Positions 1 through 9,421 of a stretch of 64,000 nt of DNA are shown here, in pieces. The notes beneath the pieces are model-generated. The model was given only the letters and a program-made list of their open reading frames with translations. It searched no databases and had not been told where the DNA came from. Origin of the DNA: Rhyzopertha dominica (taxonomy: Eukaryota > Arthropoda > Insecta > Coleoptera > Bostrichidae); assembly GCA_025024175.1 (NCBI GenBank), contig QCXZ01000064.1, positions 38,895,325 through 38,959,324 of the forward strand, read 5' to 3'. Each line of letters begins with the position of its first letter. Positions within the stretch are counted from its first letter, which is position 1. Made by a program: the position numbers and the translations under genes.

Positions 1-59
1 ATGCAATCAATCCTTTTTGTTCTTTGATGATACCGAAGATAGAGAACGAATTTTGTGTT

Positions 60-800
60 TTTTAAAACCAACTGGAAAGAAAATGTTAAAGACTAAAATT
101 GCCTTTTTGTGAATGGTACTTTCAAGAGCTGTTCCAAACAGTTCACACAAAGATATACGTCGACGTTGTAGTAATCCCAGTCGTATATGCCCTCCTGCCG
201 AACAAGAGGGCGAGAATATATTCAAGATTTTTTTACCCTGCTCTCAAGGAAACTAAGCGGCTGGAAACCAAAGCCGGTCACCATTGATTTTCAAGAAGCT
301 GCTATTCAGGAGCTAAAGGCTATATTACCAAAAACAAATATTAATGGCTGTAATTTCTACTTTAATCAGGCTATCGGAAGAAAAATTCAAGCCGTTGGGC
401 TTACAGCAGCGTACAATGATGAAAATATAAAACTTCATTAAAGGATGTGCTCGGCTCTGCTTACTTACCAGTACATCTTGTAGAAGAGGGTTGGCTTATC
501 ATACAAGAGGATACACCACATGACGACAAAATGATAGAATTCTATAACTACTTTGTCGAGCAATGGCTGGAGAACTTTGTGATAACAATCGAACTGTGGA
601 ATTGTTGTCTTCGTCACACAACCGCCAATGCTCTAGAATGGTGGCACAGCTTCAGGTAAAATAAGTTATTAGTAAACTCTCGTCCAAACTTCATCATCAT
701 TTCATCAGACGCCTTCGTAAAGAAGCCGTATACGTTGATTACGTTTTAAACAGGATTGAGTTGATTTCGAAAACAAAGAAAAAGAAAGTGTACATGTACA
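60..800 (+). pseudogene. MULE (Mutator-like) transposase fragment, frameshifted
   Basis: Three short open stretches in different frames read like successive parts of a Mutator-like transposase core. They are VIPVVYALLPNK near 165-210, then DFQEAAIQELKAILP...GCNFYFNQAIGRKIQ near 280-395, and then a segment ending in ELWNCC...WWHSF near 590-656. The order and the motifs (DF.AAI..., GC.FHF.QA, ELW) match the DDE core of MULE transposases that are common in insect genomes. At least two frameshifts and several stops break it, so no product is expected. A stretch to about 790 (IRRLRKEAVYVDY) may continue the C-terminal part. The N-terminal half is missing or lies off the left edge. Confidence 0.6.
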
Positions 801-979
801 TGCAATGGACAACATAATAAAGCGTATTATGGAAGAATTAGAAAACTTCCGAGATATAAAGTTCTTAATTTATATAGGATATGCACAAAAGTTGCAATAG
901 ATTTTATAATTACTGCGAATAACTTTGTGGCTATAAATATCAGTACTACATTTAAATAAAATTGATAATGAAACATGTA

Positions 980-3231
980 TAGTAATGCAACTCTTTTACC
1001 GTTTTTACAACCCTGCAATACTATTTACCTTTCATTTACAGGCACAGTTGGAACGGCACGCGACCCCTTATAAATCAAACCCTCTCTTTGTGATTTTGCG
1101 AATTTCCAGTGCCGGCTTTAAGCCGTTTTAAAACTCGTTTTTTGTTTGAGTAGTGTATATTATTCTAAGTAGTTTTTAATCATTCGATTAATAAGAGGTT
1201 TTACATCGATCGTTTTTATTTACGTCTCAAAATGAATTGTACGTAATTTTAGATGAGTAGCAACTTTATTTTGCACAAGCAAAGTATATCTAGTTATAAT
1301 GAAATTTGTAATCTAATTAGACAACATGCACATCTGAAGATTTTTTAATATGCAAAGAAAAATCTCGCATTCCTAAATATTTTTATTTTGATTTTTAACA
1401 TTCCTGTAATATTTATATCCTGTCAATATGTTGAATGCTGTGCTAGCCGAAAATTATAAACAATGCATTTTAATATTTTTACAATCTTTTAACTATTGAA
1501 AACATGCGGTTAACGGTTAACATAACTAAATATGTAAATAAAAGACAAGTATTTTAAAAGAAAATAATAAGAATATATATTTTTTATCTAAAGCTCTAAA
1601 TACAAAAAAATAGTTCCATTCATCTATTATATTTTTTACAAAAAAGTCTAACAAGTTTACAGCGGCATAACATAAATATATTAATTATTATCATCATCAC
1701 TACTGTCAAATTCTGAATCACTGCTAGCATCATCATTAACATGTATTATAAAATTTTGAAAATTTGGGGATACATAGCTATTTTCAATTTCAATAACATG
1801 CTTAATACAGCTTTTCCACAGTTCTTTCGTTATACTACTTACCTCTCTACGCACTAAATCTACAACTCCCGAACTTAAACGCGGACATGTATTGTTTCTT
1901 CGTATCCTTTTTTAAGCGTACTCCACACTAATTCAATCGGGTTTAGGACGCAATAATACGGTGGCAAACGCATAACTATATGTCCATGTCCTTTCGCTAG
2001 TTCATCAACTCGATATTGTTTAGGTATGTTGAGATTTTTTATTATTGTCAACAGATCTTTTTTGGTAACTTTTCCATCCGGAATTGTAATTTTATTCTTT
2101 TTCATGTAAACAATTATTTCTATTTTTTGTAGCTGATGTTGGCGCCTTGTTCAATAATTTTGAATGTTAACTCGCGTTATCTATGACTATAACAGATCCT
2201 GGTGGTAGCCCTGGCAATAACTGCTGCTGAAACCAAGTTTCAAAAAGTGCAGAGTCCATGTCGCAATGGTAGTCAGCAGTACAATTTTGGACCTGTTTCG
2301 CTGACAGTAATAAGCCATTTTCCACCCATCCATCACTTCCTCCCGCATGAAGAATTATAATTCTTTTTCCTCTCGAAGGTGGTGCTTGCAGAACGCAGTT
2401 ATTTGTCCCATCTGTCAGACCTTTTTTTATCAAGTCGTGGGTGTCGTACCACGTTTCATCCAAATATACGATATTACGATTTTCTTGGCGGTACCTTCTG
2501 ATTTCGTTTATGTAATCCCATCTCATTCTTTTTAGTCGGGTTGATTCCATTATGGAAAACGTTGGTTTAATGTACTATAATTTAAACCGATGCTCCTCAA
2601 GTATTTTCTGAACCACTCTTCGCAATAACTTATGTCATATCCTANTTCCAAAAGTTTTCATTTTAGACTTGCCGTAGTTGGAACTTGCCTTATACATTTG
2701 GTAAGTCACTTTTTTAATTTCTATCCCAAGCTCTTTTCATATATTTAGAAATTTCTCCGCATTGCATGATTTTCTTGAATTGCCTTTATTTTCAATAATA
2801 TCTCTCACAGTCGTGTAGGGGACACCAATCATTTCACTTGTCACTTTTAACGGAACACTGCACTCTTTTTTATCAAAAAATTCTATACATTTTTTATGAT
2901 TTCTTTGTCATTCCTCTTGTTTTCTTCAATTTGCACTTCCATGTCAGCGTCAGTAACTTCATTCTGAGTGGTACTTGGGGCAGCTTTTTCCCTAGGACGG
3001 AACATTTTTCGCTTCTCTTGTCCCGCGCACAGAAATACTAAGACTGAATGCTAGTTTTGGTTTGACCGGTAGTGAACTTTAAATAATCCGGCTCTGATTA
3101 ACCATATTCCGAAAATCGGACCTAAATTTATGGTAATCCGGTTATTTGCGGTAACTTGTGAGGCTGCTCTTCGAAATGAAAGATAAATTTTATTGCAGGG
3201 TTGTAATAACGGTAAGAGATTTGCATTACTA
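980..3231 (-). mobile_element. Tc1/mariner-superfamily DNA transposon with TIRs
   Basis: Terminal inverted repeats of about 58 bp are visible at 980-1037 and 3174-3231. They start TAGTAATGCAA and contain the shared core TTACAACCCTGCAATA. Both ends are bordered by TA (978-979 and 3232-3233), the target-site duplication expected for this superfamily. Between them lies a minus-strand transposase relic. The length (about 2.25 kb) fits a full-length element that decayed in place. Confidence 0.8.
1681..3010 (-). pseudogene. DDE_3-type transposase, degenerate
   Basis: Two longer open stretches on the minus strand carry the three catalytic acidic positions of an IS630/Tc1-type DDE domain. The first Asp is in YLDETWYD (2550-2167 stretch), the second in SVIVIDN at its end, and the Glu in LNPIELVWSTLK (2105-1875 stretch). 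An acidic tail (SSDSEFDSSDDDNN, stop at 1681) ends the reading. Upstream, GYDISYCEEWFRKYLRSIG is recognisable near 2570-2640 in another frame. Stops or frameshifts near 1875, 2110-2160 and 2550, plus an N at 2645, show it is inactive. The family is frequent in hemipteran and beetle genomes. Confidence 0.75.
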
Positions 3232-3989
3232 TACTATTATTTAATTTTTACTATACCTATATAAAAATAGAAAATATGGTAAACTAATTTTATTCACTCT
3301 ACAAGATTACTAATTATGGTATCATCTGTTAAGCTTTTATAATAATTGGTCATTGGAAAATATTGACATTAAGCACTACAAATGATGGTAAACGTAAACT
3401 TAAAGCTGAACTGCAAATGATAAAATAGTCATTTTTCATACACATTTCTGCATTTTTTTTTAGTCGTAGCCAGTTTGCCTTCGCCAGTTCAATCAAATTT
3501 TTCTGCTAGATACAAGTATTTGCTATGTTTTACAAAAACATATATTTACTTATACTCGATCAAATTTACTCAACTATTACTGACGTTGCAACTTTAACTT
3601 TTATTTATTTATGTTTTTGTACAGGTAACTAGCTGACTAGTCAGACGTTGTCCGGTTCAAACTTCGATAAATTTGTTTGTGTATGATTGTTTGAATTTGT
3701 GAAAATCCACTGGATATGTGTATTACAATTGTGACCATAGATATTGAATTGTCCGAGCATTTTGTTAAAGAGAAGTGGTTCTAAATGTATGCCAGTACAC
3801 AGCTGCAATGCTGGAAATGTGTGATGTGTCCTGGAATGTGATCGAAGTTCCAAGTCAATCAGTCTATAAAATTGTTTGAGATTGCGATTAACGTACAACA
3901 GAATCACAATTCAACTGGAAAATAGACAACTGAAACAATTTTTTTTTCACCATAAAATTGGCATTTCATTCGTTCGACGATGATACGGT

Positions 3990-4545
3990 GATAAATATTT
4001 TTGAAAATCGACTATACTTTATTAAATTTATGAAATAAAACTTGATTAGCCATTGGAAATCCACTTTAAATCAAAACTGGATAAAACTGAGGAAAGTTAT
4101 TGTCCGAATCAAGTACGCTCATTAACAGATCGCAAAAGAAAGACCGCACAAATGAATCGGCTGCAAAACGACATTTGTAACATATGCAACTAATGTAATT
4201 TTATTTTAATTTAGGCTCAAATACGTTTTTCAAAACTTTTCATTTTACCGAAAACATTCAATTGGATTGTACCCATAAAACCAATTTTTAGTTTTTTAAG
4301 TTTGCTTATTTTCTTCAAAATAAAAAAAACAATAAAATATTTCGTTTCTATCATTAGTTATAATAGAGATCGCATGTAAAATTTTAGATTTTTTTTGTCC
4401 TTCCGCAAATCCCGAGCTTTCTTTTGATGAAAACTTTCCCAGGACCATAACGAGCAAAACAAAAAAAGAATTACACGAATCATGAGTTATGGTCGTGAGT
4501 TCATACAAAAATCACATGGCAAAAGGCTCTTTCAGATAGTTTTCC
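3990..4545. repeat. Dispersed repeat, copy 1
   Basis: This stretch shares several blocks with 47355-47935 in the same orientation, for example ACTGGATAAA followed by CGCACAAATGA, and further on GAGTTATGGTCGTGAG and TCAAAAATC-like blocks. The two copies are strongly diverged, with indels between blocks. No coding capacity is seen. It behaves as an unclassified dispersed family. Confidence 0.55.
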
Positions 4546-4599
4546 AATTTTCCGGGAAACTTCCAATCTTTATGATTATTTATGAACATCAATCACATC

Positions 4600-4744
4600 T
4601 TGGTTTTTTTCATTTTATAATACTTTTACGGTCAATAGTGTCATTTGCCACTAAACTTCGATCTTTTTGCCCTGCTACGACTCTTGCTGTTCAGAGTCAT
4701 AATAATACTGTTACTTACATCAATGTAGTGGGCAAATAAAGATG

Positions 4745-4801
<57 letters not shown>

Positions 4802-4826
4802 TATTATTATTATTATTATTATTATT
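4600..4826 (+). repeat. Probable non-LTR retrotransposon 3' tail ending in (ATT)n
   Basis: A sequence ending GGGCAAATAAAGATGATT runs straight into about 80 bp of pure or nearly pure TTA/ATT repeats (about 4747-4826). A short 3' UTR with an AATAAA signal followed by an (ATT)n tail is typical for insect jockey/CR1-like retrotransposons. No reverse-transcriptase motif is legible upstream, so this is a strongly 5'-truncated copy or just a microsatellite that grew from such a tail. Poly-Asn readings on the minus strand here are artefacts of the repeat. Confidence 0.5.
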
Positions 4827-5689
4827 TGAAAAATGAGGCAAATGGGTGCAGCCGTTCTCAAGTGATATGCACACCCACGAACAGCATTTCATTTTAATTT
4901 ATATAGATTTTTTGTTTCCTTTGCACCAAGTCCCGTTTTTATTCGNGACAGTAAACATAATGCAATCTTAACAAATAATACAATTTAGATTGAAATCTCG
5001 GTAGAAGCAAAGTGGCAATAGTTATTGATGCTATATTAGATTAAAACACTTAATTCGTAATTAGAGTACTGAGTTTTATTATCTTATCCACACACTCTAG
5101 TGTGTTTTGTCGCTATAAAATATAGCTATGTATAGAATGCACCATTATTTATTAGTTTACTTGACTACCTAAACATTATCTAGTTAAAATCGCTCAAACT
5201 CTAAGTAATAAGTAGCTTTATAACATACCAGAAACGTATATCTATAATCTATAGCTACAAGGGTAAACAGAATACAATAAACAATAAGTCATCAAGCACG
5301 TGCAATTCCAGTCTTACCATAAGCAGTGACTGCGTAAGGTACTACCTACCGACGAGTTACAAATCTATTTCAAGGCACAAACTGAAAGTTCGAGCCATTA
5401 TGGATAGTAATAAAGTATCAAGTGATCGTGTTAGTGGAATGATATCCAATATGAAACAGTTAAACACTTAAGTATAATACCTAGCTAGAGTAGAGTAAAA
5501 TAAAATTCTGTTCTTCAGAACATCAATCATGTTGGCGCTATCGTCTTTCGACGGAGCGCTGCGAAGCACCAAGATTTTATAAGGCACTGCAGGCAATGCA
5601 CAAGGGTGCAAGAATATTTGTTCTGTGCATTTTACAGATTCGTTTCTTTTTAGCCTTACTGTAATTTTCTTGCCTATTATTTCCTGTTT

Positions 5690-6118
5690 ACAAGGGAACG
5701 AACACTGATCTTACTCGATTTTTTGACACAATGCTACACAGATTATTGCACTATGTGGGCGTAGAAAAAGGTGCGTTACAATTGTATGAAAGCTACTTTA
5801 TTGACAGGTATCAATGTACTCAGAACGGACAGAGAGTATCTGAACGGAGTTTCGTGGTTACTGGTGTGTCCCAGGGTTCTGGGGTCATTACTATTTTTTG
5901 TTTACACATCTGTTTTATTAAAGTACATTCGATTTTGTATCTATCACTGCTATGCAGGTGATACAGTTGTACTATATGTTCAAACTTTGTGGTCTTGATG
6001 CAGCAGTCGAAAGAAATAAATTCTGACTTAAAACTTTTTTGTTCTGCAGCTGCCGATCATTCCTTACTGATTAATTCAACGAAAAGTAAAACTATGTTGT
6101 TTGGAAATTATAAATATT

Positions 6119-6171
<53 letters not shown>

Positions 6172-6720
6172 TACTGACTATTAATGACCAACGTATTGAC
6201 TGTGTAGAATCCCTTAGAAATTTGAGTTTGATTATGGATTTTAGATTAAGTGTTTGTGAATACATTGAAGCATTAAGTACTTCTCTTAAACTTTAACTAT
6301 GCCACAGTAGTATATGGACCTAATTTAGATGTTAAAACAAGTAATAGAATTCAAGTAGGTACTTCAAAATTCCCGTCTGAGACTCATTTTGGCGCATATA
6401 TCACAGTTGTAATTATATTTCTTGGTTAAATATAAAAAGCAGAAGATACCTGCATGCTGCTTATCATTATCATAAAATTGTAGTCAGCAGATCACCTCCA
6501 TATCATAATAAGATAAGGTATAAAACAGACGTTCATAATATGTAATTCTGTAAGTATGGAAAAAGTATGAATTAACAATACCTCGTCATAATTCTACATT
6601 GTTTAAAAGAGGATACTCGTACAACATTATAGTAACATATATAATTATATTATACTTTGCTACATAAAAAATTGCCTTTCTCTAGGTTCAAGTTGACTTT
6701 CTATAAAGCACTACTTCAGT
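5690..6720 (+). pseudogene. Non-LTR reverse transcriptase remnant with (AAT)n insertion
   Basis: Frames change repeatedly, but ordered reverse-transcriptase pieces can be read. These are LHRLLHYVGVEKGALQLYESYF (thumb-side of palm, 5731+), GVSQGS near 5862, a YAGDTVVLY version of the YADD box near 5950, and HSLLINSTKSKTMLFG near 6058. CVESLRNL and then YGP.LDV..SNRIQV (6310+) and RSPPYHNKIRYKTDVHN (6490+) follow. The C-terminal pattern is that of jockey/RTE-like elements. About 53 bp of AAT repeats (6121-6173) interrupt the reading after MLFGNYKYF. It is inactive. Confidence 0.65.
6121..6173. repeat. (AAT)n microsatellite
   Basis: Pure AAT/ATA trinucleotide repeat sitting inside the decayed reverse transcriptase. 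It keeps one frame open as poly-Asn, which is not evidence of coding. Confidence 0.9.
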
Positions 6721-6729
6721 ATACAACAG

Positions 6730-7660
6730 ATTTTTAAACACTTCGGGTCGGTTCCTATTCTTTTGTTAAAGTTGGTGTTAGCTAAAATCAGTAACCATGA
6801 CAACACCTTAAATTGAGGTATGTGATTGATTTAGATTTTAAAAATAGAGTTGATTTTAGCTTAAAATAGAAAAGAGAAACCGGCCTTTTGTATTTAGCTC
6901 GCTAAATTTTGCATTATAAAGTTATTAATTATATTTATTTTGCGGCTAAGTGATCCTGCTGGTTTCTGAACTTCGCCGTTTGATCGTCACTGCATTATTG
7001 CACTCGATTGCCTCTATTGTTTTGCAGTGTATTGTTAGGAGTAAATAAAGTCATATTTATTAGTGCAATAAACAAAAAGCTTTATGTTTTGTCATATAGC
7101 TGTTTTTCTGTAACACTTCTACCATTAAGTTCACAGAGGCACATTTGTTAAAAATGCAAAGTTCTCCTAATCATCTAAAATCCTAGGTAGGTACTCACAG
7201 GTTTTCCTCCAAATTTGATGTTATAACAAAATGTGTCAGTTTTTTAAATTTGTATTTTACATTAACAAATCGATGTAGGATCTGTGTAAGAAAAATTATT
7301 CCATTTGTTGTATTACACCCCATTTCACAAAATAATTCTACAAATTCATTTGGAAATAAAGTTATAATACCTAATATTAATGTAAAGAGATCGTATTACT
7401 TTGTTCTCAGAAATTCAGTACTGTATGTTAAAAATTAAACAAATAGTAGTTTAAACTCAATTATTATGTTTGGTTCTAAGACTGATTACCACTCTAAGTA
7501 TAATATTTAATCTGACCACTTTTTATACTTTATACAGGTACACAGGTATTTCAGCTAAATTATCACTTCATACTTAAATACAATTACCATATTAAATAAA
7601 CAAATTTCAGTGATTTTTTTCTTGTCACTCATCTGCTACCTCGATAGATATTATTATTAA
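6730..7660. other. No gene recognised
   Basis: AT-rich sequence. Short open frames (for example 7250-7438) have no motif I recognise. It may be further retrotransposon debris. Confidence 0.4.
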
Positions 7661-7667
7661 TATTCAG

Positions 7668-7765
7668 TGTTACCACAAGAAGTTGAAAAGTTGAAAATTC
7701 GAGAGGAACTATTGAGATTAGAGGATAGAGAAAGTGTACCAAACAATTATTACGAGAAAAGTGAG
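7668..7765 (+). other. Possible unassigned coding exon
   Basis: An acceptor-like TATTCAG ends at 7667. It is followed by an open frame reading LPQEVEKLKIREELLRLEDR...YYEKSE and then by a donor-like GAG|GTAATT at 7766. The charged, helix-forming composition looks coding and may form a short coiled coil. A second candidate piece starts after TTTTAG near 8003 (ITMKRGVQKSKSC...). I recognise no family. It could be a piece of a transposon-derived protein or a small host gene upstream of the pocket-protein gene. Confidence 0.25.
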
Positions 7766-8370
7766 GTAATTTGTATTATTTCCAACCGTAAAAGGAACGG
7801 TTGGCTGATTTCAATTCTAGCAAAATTGTATTTAATGGAAGAATGGAAAACGTAAATTTATACTGCCATGCAACAACCTACACAATCAACTCTGCAGTAT
7901 CTGGATTTGTTCCTCATATATTTATTTAAATAAGAACAGGAGTTTCAACTATTGAAACACAACAATTCATTATAACTTAACTAGAATTTTTTCACAATTT
8001 TAGATAACAATGAAGAGAGGTGTACAAAAAAGTAAAAGTTGTCAATTAAAAGACCGATACTGTGAATACAACTCAAATGTATGCTGATTTATCTAAGAAT
8101 AGTGTACATATATTCCAAAATGTTTGATAATGGTCTTATTCGAAAGCTCGTGTTCGACATTTTCACATAAGCTATTTTGTCTGTACAAACTAAGGGGTGC
8201 TATAAGTAAAATTTGCAAAAGTGTAAGCCATAGATAATTAGAAAGGTAAACCTAACATTTTACAGCTATTTCAAAAAAAGTATTGAGTACCTATGTTTGT
8301 TTAAAAAAATACCTTAGGCTGTATTTGATTTTTTTATCTTTCAGGTAAGTATTCATTTATCTCTAAATAT

Positions 8371-8526
8371 TCAGTAGTTTATTACATTAACTGGTACTCT
8401 TTTTATGTCTGGGTCGCTTTCTATCGTTCTGTCGATTACATCTTCGAATATAGAATGTACACCAAAGACGATCTCTGTACACTCTATATCTTCTTTCTCT
8501 AGGGTTCTAGCACACTTCATTTTCAT
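8371..8526 (-). CDS. Hypothetical 51-residue ORF or exon
   Basis: The minus strand reads MKMKCARTLEKEDIECTEIV and continues to PDIKRVPVNVINY before a stop at 8371. The composition (acidic, balanced, few low-complexity runs) looks more coding-like than most short frames here. It would be divergent from the Rbf gene that starts at 9281. No family is recognised, no splice sites are convincing, and it may simply be mobile-element debris. Confidence 0.2.
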   Translation of the reverse strand: MKMKCARTLEKEDIECTEIVFGVHSIFEDVIDRTIESDPDIKRVPVNVINY

Positions 8527-8804
8527 TTGTCACAAGCCTGTTGCACTTTGTCTTGTTGTTTTGCTGCTTTTATTAAGAAATAATAAAATATGTGGTTTGA
8601 TAGTTTGATGTACTTAGTACCGTATAACCCTATCATACAAAGCTATTACTTTTATACTTAATTCACACAATTGCATTGATATGGCAACACCCCAATTTTA
8701 ATTTCATAAAAGGTTGTTGGTTGTTGGTATGTTGGTTGCATAACTACAATCCCTTAATTCCAGTTGCAGCTGTTCTGCTCTTGCGCATTGCTATCCGCAA
8801 GAAC

Positions 8805-8812
8805 GCGGGAAA
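8805..8812 (-). promoter_or_regulatory. Canonical E2F-type site
   Basis: GCGGGAAA on the + strand is TTTCCCGC on the minus strand, an exact match to the E2F consensus TTTSSCGC. It lies about 470 bp upstream of the pocket-protein start codon, in a short patch that is more GC-rich than the surroundings. Its use is an inference from sequence alone. Confidence 0.4.
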
Positions 8813-9154
8813 TGGATAATATTTTTTGCAGCATCCAATTGTTTTGCCTAAATCCTCCGTTATAGGTATTTTCAAAACAAACAGAAATATATCAATCAAT
8901 TCTTACGAGCCCTTTCGGTCAATACATATATTTAGTTTGTTTAGGCGGTTTTCGCTAAATAAGGTTATCATTGACCTTTGCAGTTTGCAAGCAGTAGTAA
9001 CATCAAATTAGTGTTTAGGCAAGTTCGCTTTAAAGAATTTTTATACTGAATTATATGCAAATCTGGGGTTACCACGAGCAAATTAAATGGTTTTGTATGG
9101 ATGTTAAATTGCCAGGGCGATAAGAAGTGAAATTTCGTCGAACTTTGTGATTTC

Positions 9155-9170
9155 ATTCCCGCGCTTTTTA
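9155..9170 (+). promoter_or_regulatory. E2F-like site near the Rbf start
   Basis: ATTCCCGCGCTTTTTA contains TTCCCGC, one base short of the E2F consensus, and lies about 115-125 bp before the ATG at 9281. The position suits a proximal promoter or 5' UTR element. Pocket-protein and E2F genes are often themselves E2F targets in animals. Confidence 0.35.
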
Positions 9171-9280
9171 GGCGTTGGCGTACCTACGTGGTGCCTGGTG
9201 CAAACACCTAGCAGTGCAGCGTACGTTTTGTGTCTGTGTTGTTTTGGGTGTTGTTTTGTCCGTGATTATTGTGTATAAAA

Positions 9281-9421
9281 ATGGTACTATCTTCAGAAGA
9301 TGCTGAAGATATTTTATTTAAGAAACATCAGGAACTCGGCCACAAGCTAAATTTGGAACCAACAACTGTGGCACAGGCATGGCAAAATTTCGAATATATT
9401 CGTACTAGTTATACCCTAGAG
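9281..9421 (+). CDS. Rbf: Rbf coding exon 1
   Basis: Residues 1-47: MVLSSEDAEDILFKKHQ to EYIRTSYTLE. The ATG at 9281 has A at -3 and G at +4. It ends in phase 0 at GAG|GTCTG. The N-terminal acidic stretch and the TLEG junction are conserved in p107-like proteins. The following 54-bp intron has no in-frame stop. Confidence 0.92.

Noticed and set aside
4641..4892. Minus-strand poly-Asn protein
   Set aside because: It is the (ATT)n repeat read in frame, not a gene.
9269..9280. Slightly longer Rbf start
   Set aside because: The upstream codon is TTG, not ATG; the ATG at 9281 has a good context.
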